From Streptomyces sp. NRRL B-3428 (lineage in GTDB: Bacteria > Actinomycetota > Actinomycetes > Streptomycetales > Streptomycetaceae): a stretch of DNA of 64,000 nucleotides. The stretch spans positions 124,001 to 188,000 of the forward strand of contig JOGW01000001.1 of NCBI GenBank assembly GCA_000721375.1, read 5' to 3'. The notes below the pieces were generated by a model. That model was not told the DNA's origin. It searched no databases and saw only the letters and a list, made by a program, of their open reading frames with translations. The first letter of the stretch is position 1; every line of letters begins with the position of its first letter. Positions 24,406-33,311 of this stretch are shown here, one piece after another. A program made the translations under genes and the position numbers.

Positions 24406-25176
24406 ATGGCTTTCTCCCGTGCCACCGGGAAGCACCGCCGTCCCACCGCGCTCCCCCGCAGGACGACGAGCATCGCGGGCGTCGCCGCCCTCACCACCGC
24501 CGGCGTGATCGGTTCGCTCGGCTCCACCGCGTACGCCGCGGACTCCAAGGCCTCCTTCGAGGACACCGGCCTCACCAAGGCCGTGTCCATCGGTGACAGC
24601 CTCACCGCGCAGATCGACGCCCAGGCCCAGGCCCAGCAGGAGGAGGCCGAACTGGCCGCCGCCAAGGAGAAGGCCGAGGCCGAGGCCAAGCGCAAGGCCG
24701 AGGCGAAGGCCAAGGCGGAGCGCGAGGCCAAGGAGCGCGCCGCGCGCGAGGCCGAGCGCAAGCGCCTCAACACCTTCGTCACGCCGATCGGCGGCTCCTA
24801 CGTCTCCACCGGCTACAAGGCCGGCGGCGCCGTCTGGTCCTCCGGCAGCCACACCGGTGTGGACTTCCACGCCGCGTCCGGCACTTCGGTGCACTCGGTC
24901 GGCATGGGTACCGTCGTCGAGGCCGGCTGGGGCGGCGCGTACGGCAACAACATCGTGATCAAGATGAACGACGGCACGTACACCCAGTACGGCCACCTCT
25001 CGTCCATCGCCGTCACGGTCGGCCAGCAGGTCACCCCCGGCCAGCAGATAGGCCTCTCGGGCGCGACCGGCAACGTGACCGGACCGCACCTGCACTTCGA
25101 GGCCCGTACGACCCCCGAGTACGGCTCGGACATCGACCCGGTCGCGTATCTTCGCTCGCACGGCGTCGGCATCTGA
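24406..25176 (+). CDS. Secreted M23 peptidoglycan endopeptidase
   Basis: A 256-residue secreted LytM-type hydrolase that would cleave peptide crosslinks in peptidoglycan. Residues 1-45 form a signal peptide ending in STAYA-AD. An alanine/glutamate/lysine-rich coiled coil covers about residues 65-122. The M23 domain has the zinc ligands in HTGVD and HLHFEA, so it should be active. ATG 24406 lies about 15 bases from AAGGAAAGG, a long spacing. Control by the c-di-AMP riboswitch ties wall remodelling to c-di-AMP level, as for other Streptomyces wall hydrolases. Confidence 0.94.
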   Translation: MAFSRATGKHRRPTALPRRTTSIAGVAALTTAGVIGSLGSTAYAADSKASFEDTGLTKAVSIGDSLTAQIDAQAQAQQEEAELAAAKEKAEAEAKRKAEAKAKAEREAKERAAREAERKRLNTFVTPIGGSYVSTGYKAGGAVWSSGSHTGVDFHAASGTSVHSVGMGTVVEAGWGGAYGNNIVIKMNDGTYTQYGHLSSIAVTVGQQVTPGQQIGLSGATGNVTGPHLHFEARTTPEYGSDIDPVAYLRSHGVGI

Positions 25177-25204
25177 TTCGCCCTGCCCTGGTGATGACAC
25201 AGGC

Positions 25205-25236
25205 CCGAAGGCCCCGGCAGTTGCCGGGGCCTTCGG
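25205..25236 (+). terminator. Strong terminator after the M23 gene
   Basis: CGAAGGCCCCGGCA at 25206-25219 and TGCCGGGGCCTTCG at 25222-25235 form a perfect 14-bp stem with a two-base gap, so the effective loop is four or more bases. Confidence 0.88.
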
Positions 25237-25357
25237 CGTTGTGCATGCCCGAACTCGCAGGCAAAAGCAACCCCATGAATTCCCGCCGCCCGCCCGGAAA
25301 TCGGTCGACCCTGCAATAGAGTCGAATTACGACGAGCAGCAGGGCGGTGGTCAGGTC

Positions 25358-26044
25358 ATGCGCATTCCCGCGCAGTCGGTATGCACGGCCATCCGGGACG
25401 ACATCGTCTCCGGGGTCTACGAGCGCGGCAGCCGGCTCACCGAGGAAGTGCTCGCGCGCCGCTACGGAGTCTCCCGCGTCCCCGTCCGTGAGGCCCTGCG
25501 CACCCTGGAGGCCGAGGGGTTCGTCGTCACCCGCCGCCATGCCGGCGCCCATGTCGCCGAACCGACGGCGCAGGAGGCCGCCGACCTCCTGGAGGTGCGG
25601 ATGCTCCTGGAGCCGCTCGGCGCCGCACGCGCCGCGCAGCGCCGTACGGATGCCCACCTCAAGGTCCTGCGTGGCCTGGTGCGCCTTGGTCAGGAGCGGG
25701 CCCGACGTGGGCAGAACGAGGATCTGCGCAGTCTCGGCGGCTGGTTCCACGAGACCCTCGCACAGGCTTCGGGCAGCCCCGGGCTGATCACGCTGCTGAC
25801 CCAGCTGCGCCACAAGATCGCATGGATGTACACGGTGGAGTCGCCGGAGCGGCCCGCCGAATCCTGGGCCGAACACGGCGCGATCGTCGACGCGGTGGCC
25901 CGCGGCGACGCCGAGCGGGCCCGGCTGCTCACCGCCCAGCACACCGAACGCGCCACCCGCGCCCACCGGTTGAGGGGCCAGTTGCCGACGGCCCGTGTGA
26001 GCGGTTCGCAACCTCGCGTAAACATGGCGGGCGGCCGGGCTTAA
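25358..26044 (+). CDS. GntR/FadR-type transcriptional regulator
   Basis: A 228-residue regulator. The winged helix is in the first 70 residues (LTEEVLARRYGVSRVPVREA and LEAEGFVVTRRHAGAHV). The all-helical FCD effector domain has metal-ligand histidines in WFHETLAQ, EHGAIVDAV and QHTERA. The ATG is weakly supported by GGCGGTGG. It converges on ptsH. I recall a GntR gene beside ptsH in S. coelicolor too. Its ligand and targets are unknown; FCD members commonly bind small organic acids. Confidence 0.88.
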   Translation: MRIPAQSVCTAIRDDIVSGVYERGSRLTEEVLARRYGVSRVPVREALRTLEAEGFVVTRRHAGAHVAEPTAQEAADLLEVRMLLEPLGAARAAQRRTDAHLKVLRGLVRLGQERARRGQNEDLRSLGGWFHETLAQASGSPGLITLLTQLRHKIAWMYTVESPERPAESWAEHGAIVDAVARGDAERARLLTAQHTERATRAHRLRGQLPTARVSGSQPRVNMAGGRA

Positions 26045-26075
26045 CAAGTGGGCCGTATACAAAGAGAGTGAATTC

Positions 26076-26085
26076 GGGGGGGGGG
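26076..26085. repeat. Run of ten G
   Basis: A G10 homopolymer lies in the 179-base region between the GntR gene and ptsH, after an A/T-richer stretch with GTATAC. It is outside any coding frame I support, and such runs are prone to slippage or sequencing error. Confidence 0.9.
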
Positions 26086-26176
26086 TCTTTTCTGCGTGCC
26101 CGCTGATTGCCGCCAATTGCCCTTGCGCCGGAATGCATGAATTGACGGTGGCGCGCGAAGTGGTGTGCGAAAACGA

Positions 26177-26213
26177 CTGAGCCGCCACCACCGAATCGGT
26201 GGCAGCGGCTCAG
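26177..26213. terminator. Terminator downstream of ptsH
   Basis: CTGAGCCGC at 26177-26185 pairs with GCGGCTCAG at 26205-26213, and CCACCG at 26188-26193 pairs with CGGTGG at 26197-26202 around a three-base loop. It lies just past the ptsH stop on the minus strand. Confidence 0.82.
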
Positions 26214-26223
26214 TACGGGAAAA

Positions 26224-26505
26224 TCAGACCGTCTCGGGGAGTTCCTCGAGGCCCTCGGCGACCAGCTTCGCCAGGCGGTCGAGCGCGGCGTCCGCACCCT
26301 CGGCCTCGGAAGCCAGCACGATCTCCTCGCCACCCTGGGCACCCAGGCCCAGGACCGCGAGCATCGAGGCCGCGTTGACGGGGTTGCCGTCGGCCTTCGC
26401 GATCGTCATGGGGACACCGGCGGCCGTGGCCGCACGGACGAAGATGGAGGCGGGACGGGCGTGGAGGCCCTCGGCCCAACCGACGTTGACGCGGCGCTCA
26501 GCCAT
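26224..26505 (-). CDS. ptsH: Phosphocarrier protein HPr
   Basis: The 93-residue phosphocarrier of the sugar phosphotransferase system passes phosphate from enzyme I to sugar-specific EIIA components. H15 in GLHARPAS is the phosphorylation site. A serine (S47, in NAASMLAVL) sits near the regulatory serine position of Gram-positive HPr. ATG 26505 has GAAGGGC about ten bases upstream. A DasR-type site lies 30-45 bases upstream of the start, so expression should respond to N-acetylglucosamine metabolism, as known for ptsH of S. coelicolor. Confidence 0.95.
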   Translation of the reverse strand: MAERRVNVGWAEGLHARPASIFVRAATAAGVPMTIAKADGNPVNAASMLAVLGLGAQGGEEIVLASEAEGADAALDRLAKLVAEGLEELPETV

Positions 26506-26534
26506 GTGATGCTGCCCTTCAGATTTCACTCAAG

Positions 26535-26550
26535 CCTTGTCTAGACCAGT
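26535..26550 (-). promoter_or_regulatory. DasR responsive element (dre) upstream of ptsH
   Basis: CCTTGTCTAGACCAGT (plus strand) matches 14 of 16 positions of the dre consensus A(C/G)TGGTCTAGACCA(C/G)T and is nearly palindromic. It lies in the ptsH promoter region. Confidence 0.8.
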
Positions 26551-26699
26551 CTCTCATGCTGCGGTGGATGGTCCTGCGGGACAAAGGTCCGCAGCCCGTC
26601 CGACCTTGGGCCTTGGGGCCCGGTGCCACCCCGGCCTGCCGCCGGGGTCTTCCTAGACTGCAACGCTCCCGCCGGGCGCGCGACCCGTACTCTGGCCCC

Positions 26700-29600
26700 A
26701 TGCAGCCGCCGCCGGAGCCGATGCAGCAACAGTCCGCCGCTTCCGCAGCCCAGGGTGCGCAGCAGGAGTCACAGCTGGCGTATCCCGCGCACTGGGAAGC
26801 CGATGTGGTGCTGCGCGACGGCGGCACCGCCCGGATCAGGCCCATCACCACCGAGGACGCCGGGCGCCTGGTCAGCTTCTACGAGCAGGTCTCGGACGAG
26901 TCGAAGTACTACCGCTTCTTCGCGCCCTACCCCCGGCTGTCCGACAAGGACGTGCACCGCTTCACCCACCACGACTACGTGGACCGGGTGGGGCTCGCGG
27001 TCACGGTGGCCGGGGAGTTCATCGCGACGGTGCGCTACGACCGGATCGACGAGAACGGACGGCCCGCTTCCGGGGACGCGGACGAGGCCGAGGTCGCCTT
27101 CCTCGTGCAGGACGCCCATCAGGGGCGTGGCGTCGCCTCCGCGCTGCTCGAACACATCGGGGCCGTGGCCCGCGAGCGCGGCATCCGGCGGTTCGCGGCC
27201 GAGGTGCTGCCCAACAACAACAAGATGATCAAGGTGTTCAGGGACGCCGGATACACCCAGAAGCGCAGCTTCGAGGACGGTGTCGTACGCCTGGAGTTCG
27301 ATCTCGAACCGACCGAGGCCTCCCTCGCGGTGCAGCGCGCCCGCGAGCAGCGGGCCGAGGCGCGCTCGGTGCAGCGGCTGCTCGCGCCCGCGTCGGTGGC
27401 GGTGATCGGGGTCGGACGGCAGCCGGGCGGGGTCGGGCGGACGGTGCTGCAGAGCCTGATCCGCGGTGGGTTCGGCGGACAGGTGTACGCGGTGAACTCG
27501 GCGGTCGCGGCGGGGGAGCGGCTCGAGGGTGTGCCCGCCGTCGGCTCCGTCGGCGACATCGAGGAGCCGGTGGACCTGGCCGTCATCGCCGTACCGGCCG
27601 AGCAGGTGCCCGCCGTGGTCGCCTCCTGCGGCGAGAAGGGCGTACGGGGGCTTGTCGTCCTCTCCGCCGGATATGCCGAGTCCGGTCCCGAAGGGCGGGA
27701 GCGGCAGCGGGAGTTGGTGCGCCAGGCGCGGAGCTACGGGATGCGGCTGATCGGCCCGAACGCCTTCGGTGTCCTCAACACCGCACCCGACGTCCTGCTG
27801 AACGCCTCGCTCGCGCCCGAGCTGCCCGCCGCCGGGCGGATCGGTCTCTTCACCCAGTCGGGTGGCATCGGGATCGCGCTGCTCGCGGGGCTGCACCGGC
27901 GTGGGGCCGGTCTGTCCTCGTTCGTGAGCGCGGGCAACCGGTCCGACGTCTCGGGGAACGACCTCCTCCAGTACTGGTACGACGACCCGCGCACGGACGT
28001 CGTGCTGATGTACCTGGAGTCGATCGGCAACCCCCGGAAGTTCACGCGTCTCGCCCGCCGCACCGCGCTCGCCAAGCCGCTGGTCGTGGTCCAGGGCGCG
28101 CGGCACGGCGGGGTCGCTCCGGCCGGGCATGCCGTGCCCGGCACGCGCCTTCCGCATGCCACGGTCTCGGCGCTGCTGCGCCAGGCAGGTGTCATCAGGG
28201 TCGACACGGTCACCGAGCTGGTGGACGTGGGCCTGCTGCTCGCGGGCCAGCCCCTGCCGACCGGGCCGCGGGTGGCGATCCTCGGCAACTCGGAGTCCCT
28301 CGGTCTGCTCACGTTCGACGCCTGTCTGTCCCAGGGCCTGCGTCCGCAGCGCCCACTCGACCTGACGACCTCGGCCACGCCCGCCGACTTCCGGGCCGCG
28401 CTGTCGCGTGCGCTGGCGGACGAGGAGTGCGACGCCGTGGTGATCACGGCGATTCCCTGGGTACGGGAGGGCCGCGACGGAGCCGCCGACCGCGAGGCAC
28501 TCGCGGCGGCCGTCCGCGAGGTGACGGCGGCCGGTCCTGCGAAGCCGGTGGTGGTCGTGGCGGTGGAGCTGGGAGGCCTCGCGGAGGCGCTGTCGGCGGC
28601 GACTCGGACGGCGCCGGGGCGTGGGGTGGCCTTGGGGCTTGAGGATGCGGCTGGTGCTGGTGCTGGTGCTGGTGCTGGTGCTGGTGCTGGTGCTGCGGCT
28701 GTGGTGGCTGGTGGTGTCGGGGCTCAGGTGGCTGGTGGGGGCGGTCTTCAGCCTGCAGGTTCGACGGAGCCGCAGGCGCAGGCTGCCGGCCCTGCTCCCG
28801 CCGGCCCTGCTCTCTCGGGCTCCGCTTCCGCTGACCCAGCCCCCTCCGGCCCGTTGACCATCCCCACCTACCCCGCCGCCGAGCGCGCGGCCCGTGCGCT
28901 CGGTGAGGCCTGGGCCTACGCGCAGTGGCGGCGGGAGGCCGCCGAACCGGGCAAGGTGCCCGAGCTGGAGCGGATCGACGAGCAGCGGGCCGACGAGCGG
29001 ATCGAGGCCGCCTCACGCGAGCGCACGGACGCGGACGGTTTCGAGCTCGGCGCCGCCGACACCCAGGCGCTCCTCGCCGACTACGGCATCGAAGTGACCG
29101 GCTCCGAGGCGGCCTGGGACGAGTCCGCCACGGTCCAGGCCGCTCGGATCATGGGCTACCCGGTGGCTCTCAAGGCCACGGCGCCCCATCTGCGCCACCG
29201 CCCGGACCTTGGGTCCGTACGCCTGGACCTTGCGAACGAGGAGCAACTGCGCGCCGCCCACGCCGAGTTGACCGGCCTGTTCGGCAAGGGGGAGGAAGCG
29301 CGGCTCGTCGTGCAGCCGATGGTTCCCCGGGGAGTGGACACGGTCCTACGGGCGTCGGTGGATCCGGCGGTCGGAGCGGTGCTGTCGTTCGGGCTTGCCG
29401 GAGCGCCGTCCCAGTTGCTGGGCGACACCTCGCACCGGCTGATCCCGGTCACGGACCGTGACGCGGCAGCGCTGATCCGGTCGATCCGGACAGCTCCGCT
29501 GCTGTTCGGGTGGCGTGGATCGGATCCCGTGGACACGGCGGCCCTCGAGGAGCTCCTGCAGCGGTTGTCCCGCCTCCTCGACGATCACCCCCAGGTCGTG

Positions 29601-29723
29601 GCGGTCGACCTGGAGCCGGTGATCGTGGCGAACCAGGGCGCGCATGTCCTGAGCGCCCGGGTCCGGCTCGCGCCGCCGCCCGCCCGGGATGATCTGGGGC
29701 CGCGTACGTTGCCGGCGTACTGA
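26700..29723 (+). CDS. PatA-type protein lysine acetyltransferase (GNAT plus acyl-CoA synthetase-like domains)
   Basis: A 1007-residue protein. Residues about 35-195 form a GNAT domain with the acetyl-CoA loop QGRGVASALLEHIG. CoA-binding and ligase-CoA domains follow (SVAVIGVGRQPGG, LFTQSGGIGIALLAG), then an ATP-grasp domain (PVALKATAPHLRHRPDLGSV). S. lividans PatA has this order, with GNAT first, and acetylates acyl-CoA synthetases. The usual SHTG phospho-histidine motif is missing, so the synthetase part is probably regulatory. A low-complexity linker carries a hexanucleotide repeat. No ribosome site precedes the ATG, but TACTCT at 26688-26693 could give a leaderless transcript. Confidence 0.88.
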   Translation: MQPPPEPMQQQSAASAAQGAQQESQLAYPAHWEADVVLRDGGTARIRPITTEDAGRLVSFYEQVSDESKYYRFFAPYPRLSDKDVHRFTHHDYVDRVGLAVTVAGEFIATVRYDRIDENGRPASGDADEAEVAFLVQDAHQGRGVASALLEHIGAVARERGIRRFAAEVLPNNNKMIKVFRDAGYTQKRSFEDGVVRLEFDLEPTEASLAVQRAREQRAEARSVQRLLAPASVAVIGVGRQPGGVGRTVLQSLIRGGFGGQVYAVNSAVAAGERLEGVPAVGSVGDIEEPVDLAVIAVPAEQVPAVVASCGEKGVRGLVVLSAGYAESGPEGRERQRELVRQARSYGMRLIGPNAFGVLNTAPDVLLNASLAPELPAAGRIGLFTQSGGIGIALLAGLHRRGAGLSSFVSAGNRSDVSGNDLLQYWYDDPRTDVVLMYLESIGNPRKFTRLARRTALAKPLVVVQGARHGGVAPAGHAVPGTRLPHATVSALLRQAGVIRVDTVTELVDVGLLLAGQPLPTGPRVAILGNSESLGLLTFDACLSQGLRPQRPLDLTTSATPADFRAALSRALADEECDAVVITAIPWVREGRDGAADREALAAAVREVTAAGPAKPVVVVAVELGGLAEALSAATRTAPGRGVALGLEDAAGAGAGAGAGAGAGAAAVVAGGVGAQVAGGGGLQPAGSTEPQAQAAGPAPAGPALSGSASADPAPSGPLTIPTYPAAERAARALGEAWAYAQWRREAAEPGKVPELERIDEQRADERIEAASRERTDADGFELGAADTQALLADYGIEVTGSEAAWDESATVQAARIMGYPVALKATAPHLRHRPDLGSVRLDLANEEQLRAAHAELTGLFGKGEEARLVVQPMVPRGVDTVLRASVDPAVGAVLSFGLAGAPSQLLGDTSHRLIPVTDRDAAALIRSIRTAPLLFGWRGSDPVDTAALEELLQRLSRLLDDHPQVVAVDLEPVIVANQGAHVLSARVRLAPPPARDDLGPRTLPAY
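28650..28694 (+). repeat. (GCTGGT)7 hexanucleotide repeat in the PatA-type linker
   Basis: Seven perfect GCTGGT units plus GCT encode an Ala-Gly run in the linker before the ATP-grasp domain. GCT and GGT are rare codons in this genome, so the tract has probably expanded by slippage. Changes stay in frame. Confidence 0.9.
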
Positions 29724-29828
29724 GCGGCTTCAGCACCCGGGCCGGGCCCCGGTTCCCGGAAGGGGTAGGACACAAAGCGTGCTCCAAGGCCGGTCACCCC
29801 CGTCACCTCACCACCGTAAGATGACCCC

Positions 29829-30416
29829 ATGGCGAAGACCGGTACGACGACCCAGGGGCTGCGCGCAGCGATCGAGCGCAGCGGCTATTACCCGGCCCTT
29901 GTGGCCGAGGCGGTGGAAGCCGCCGTCGGTGGGGAGCCGATCGTCTCGTACCTGGTCCACCAAGAGACCACCTTCGACGCCAATGAAGTGCGCCGGCATG
30001 TCACGGTCCTCGTCCTGACCGGCACCCGGTTCATCGTGAGCCACACCGACGAGCAGGCCGCCGACAGCAGCTCCCCGACGCCGTACGCCACGACGTCCAC
30101 GGAGTCCGTGAAGATCGGCCGGATCTCGTCCGTCGTGGTCAGCCGGGTCGTCGCCAACCCGGAGAAGTACCAGCCGGGCACCCTGCCCCGCGAGGTCCTG
30201 CTGACCATCGGCTGGGGCGCGGTCTCCCGTATCGATCTGGAGCCCGCTGCGTGCGGTGACACCAACTGCGAGGCGGACCACGGCTACACCGGCAGTTCGA
30301 CGGCCGACGATCTGAGCCTCAGGGTCAGCGAGGCGGGTGACGGCCCGGAGACCGTGCGTCAGACGCTGGTCTTCGCGCAGGCGCTGTCCGAGGCGACCGC
30401 GGCCACCCAGCGCTGA
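29829..30416 (+). CDS. DUF5998 family protein
   Basis: A 195-residue soluble protein resembling DUF5998, widespread in actinobacteria and of unknown function. It begins MAKTGTTTQGLRAAIERSG and has a beta-rich core (VTVLVLTGTRFIVSHTDE). No ribosome site is visible; TAAGAT at 29817-29822 is a -10-like element six bases before the ATG, suggesting a leaderless transcript. The stop overlaps the next ATG (TGATG), coupling it to the phosphodiesterase. I recall the same pair in S. coelicolor, where it is linked to development-related annotation, but I cannot confirm that. Confidence 0.8.
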   Translation: MAKTGTTTQGLRAAIERSGYYPALVAEAVEAAVGGEPIVSYLVHQETTFDANEVRRHVTVLVLTGTRFIVSHTDEQAADSSSPTPYATTSTESVKIGRISSVVVSRVVANPEKYQPGTLPREVLLTIGWGAVSRIDLEPAACGDTNCEADHGYTGSSTADDLSLRVSEAGDGPETVRQTLVFAQALSEATAATQR

Positions 30417-31609
30417 TGGCCGAGCCCGCCTGGCCCGACCCGGAGATCCTCCCGGTCGAGAGCGCACCCGTCCCCGCGTACGGCAGCGGTTCGCTTGCCG
30501 ATCTGCTGCCGACCCTCGCGGCCGGTATGGAGGTCCCCGGTTTCGAGCCGCGGATAGCCGAGCTCGAGCCCGCCGACCGCAACTGCGTCTTCCTGATCGA
30601 CGGTCTTGGCTGGGAGCAGCTGCGCGCCCATCCCGACGAGGCCCCGTATCTGACCTCGCTCCTCACGAGCTCGCGCGGCGGCACCGGAAGTCCCATCACG
30701 GTCGGCTTCCCGGCCACCACCGCGACCTCGCTCGCCTCGGTCGGCACAGGACTCCCGCCGTGCAACCACGGCCTGCCGGGCTACACGGCGCGCAACCCGG
30801 AGACCGGCGAGCTGATGAACCAGCTGCGCTGGACCCCGTGGACCTCGCCGGAGGCCTGGCAGCCGTATCCGACCGTCTTCCAGCTCGCCGAGCAGGCGGG
30901 TGTGCACGCCGCGCAGGTCTCCTCCCCGCACTTCCAGAACACCCCCCTGACCAAGGTCGCGCTCAGCGGCGGCACCTTCCACGGCCGCCTCTCCGGTGAG
31001 GACCGCATGGACCTGGCGGCTGAGCAACTGGGCGCCGCCGACCGCTCGTTGGTCTACACGTACTACGCCGAGGTCGACGGCAAGGGCCATCGCTACGGCG
31101 TGGACTCCGACGCCTGGCGCGGCCAGCTGATGTACGTCGACCGGCTCGTGCAGCGGCTCGCCGAACAGCTTCCGCCGCGCAGCGCCCTGTACGTGACCGC
31201 CGACCACGGCATGCTCGACATCCCCTTCGACGACGAGCACCGCATCGACTTCGACCACGACTGGGAGCTGCGCGCGGGCGTCGCCCTGCTCGGCGGCGAA
31301 GGCCGGGCCCGCCACGTGTACGCGGTGCCCGGCGCCCAGTCGGACGTCCTGGCCTGCTGGCGCGAGGTGCTCGGCGAGCAGTTCTGGGTGGCCTCGCGCG
31401 ACGAGGCGCTGGCCGCCGGCTGGTTCGGCCCGCCCGGCGCGTACGACCCGCGTGTCCACGACCGCCTCGGCGATGTCATCGCCGCGGCCCGCGACGACGT
31501 ACTGATCATCGCGACGGAACGCGAGCCGAAGGAGTCCCTGATGACGGGCAACCACGGCTCGATGACCCCGGTCGAGCAACTGGTCCCGCTCCTCCAGGTG
31601 CGCTCGTAA
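30416..31609 (+). CDS. Nucleotide pyrophosphatase/phosphodiesterase, alkaline phosphatase superfamily
   Basis: A 397-residue metal-dependent phosphodiesterase of the NPP type. Metal and nucleophile residues are visible: aspartate in LIDGLGWEQL, threonine in FPATTATSLASVGTG, a DxxGH-like site in EVDGKGHRYG, DHG in VTADHGMLDIP, and GNHGSMTP near the C-terminus. There is no signal peptide, so it appears cytoplasmic. It is coupled to the DUF5998 gene and followed by thymidine kinase, suggesting a nucleotide-related role. The substrate is not determined. Confidence 0.88.
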   Translation: MAEPAWPDPEILPVESAPVPAYGSGSLADLLPTLAAGMEVPGFEPRIAELEPADRNCVFLIDGLGWEQLRAHPDEAPYLTSLLTSSRGGTGSPITVGFPATTATSLASVGTGLPPCNHGLPGYTARNPETGELMNQLRWTPWTSPEAWQPYPTVFQLAEQAGVHAAQVSSPHFQNTPLTKVALSGGTFHGRLSGEDRMDLAAEQLGAADRSLVYTYYAEVDGKGHRYGVDSDAWRGQLMYVDRLVQRLAEQLPPRSALYVTADHGMLDIPFDDEHRIDFDHDWELRAGVALLGGEGRARHVYAVPGAQSDVLACWREVLGEQFWVASRDEALAAGWFGPPGAYDPRVHDRLGDVIAAARDDVLIIATEREPKESLMTGNHGSMTPVEQLVPLLQVRS

Positions 31610-31660
31610 CCCCTTCCCCTCTTCTTCCCCTCCTCGTACTTGAAAGGCGTTCGACTCCCC

Positions 31661-32311
31661 ATGCCCGAGCTGGTGTTCTTCTCCGGAACGATGGACTGCG
31701 GAAAGAGCACACTTGCGCTCCAACTGGTTCATAACAGGGCAAACAGAGGCCTTCAGGGCGTCATTTTCACGCGGGACGACCGTGCGGGCGAGGGCAAGAT
31801 CTCCTCGCGTCTGGGCCTGGTGAGCGACGCGGTGGAGGCTGGTCCGGAGTTCGATCCGTACGCGTACGTCGTGAACGAATTGTCCCGTGGCGGCAAGGTC
31901 GATTACGTGATCGTGGATGAGGCGCAGTTCCTGGCGCCGGATCAGATCGATCAGTTGGCGCGGATCGTTGATGATCTGGAGTTGGATGTCTTCGCGTTCG
32001 GGATCACCACAGATTTCCGTACGAAGCTGTTTCCCGGTTCGCAGCGTCTGATCGAACTGGCGGACCGGATAGAGACGTTGCAGGTCGAGGCGATGTGCTG
32101 GTGTGGGGCGCGGGCCACGCACAACGCGCGGACGGTGGACGGGGCGATGGTCGTCGACGGCGAGCAGGTCGTAGTGGGGGATGTGAACAGGCCTGCGCAG
32201 GAGGTCGGGTACGAGGTGTTGTGCCGGCGTCATCACCGCAGGCGGATGACGGGTGCGGCGGCGCGGGCTGCGGCACTTTCGCCGGATGTGCTCCCGGTCG
32301 GCGGGGTCTGA
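31661..32311 (+). CDS. tdk: Thymidine kinase
   Basis: A 216-residue type II thymidine kinase that phosphorylates thymidine for the salvage pathway. Walker A is SGTMDCGKST at residues about 8-17, and DEAQFL is the Walker B/active-site segment. The lasso zinc site uses cysteines in MCWCGARATHNAR and CRRHHRR. ATG 31661 (MPELVFFSG) is the family start; GAAAGG lies 13 bases upstream. The middle of the gene uses more T-ending codons than its neighbours. It converges on the ABC operon. Confidence 0.95.
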   Translation: MPELVFFSGTMDCGKSTLALQLVHNRANRGLQGVIFTRDDRAGEGKISSRLGLVSDAVEAGPEFDPYAYVVNELSRGGKVDYVIVDEAQFLAPDQIDQLARIVDDLELDVFAFGITTDFRTKLFPGSQRLIELADRIETLQVEAMCWCGARATHNARTVDGAMVVDGEQVVVGDVNRPAQEVGYEVLCRRHHRRRMTGAAARAAALSPDVLPVGGV

Positions 32312-32492
32312 ACCGAACGTCTCGGGTGAAGGCGTCGCGTGGGCGGTACCTCGTCTGCCTCTCGGCTCCTGGCGGCCGTTCGATGTCCTGGTCGATGTCC
32401 TGGTCGACGGCGCCCGCATCGCGTCCCGTGGCCGGGGACGGCGGACCGCGGCGAAGCCGGCCGGCCGGCTCCACCGCGGAGGCACGCACCTC

Positions 32493-33305
<813 letters not shown>

Positions 33306-33311
33306 CGCCGG

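Noticed and set aside
32381..32404. Two 12-base direct repeats CGATGTCCTGGT between tdk and the ABC operon
   Set aside because: Only two copies in a convergent gap with no promoter nearby.
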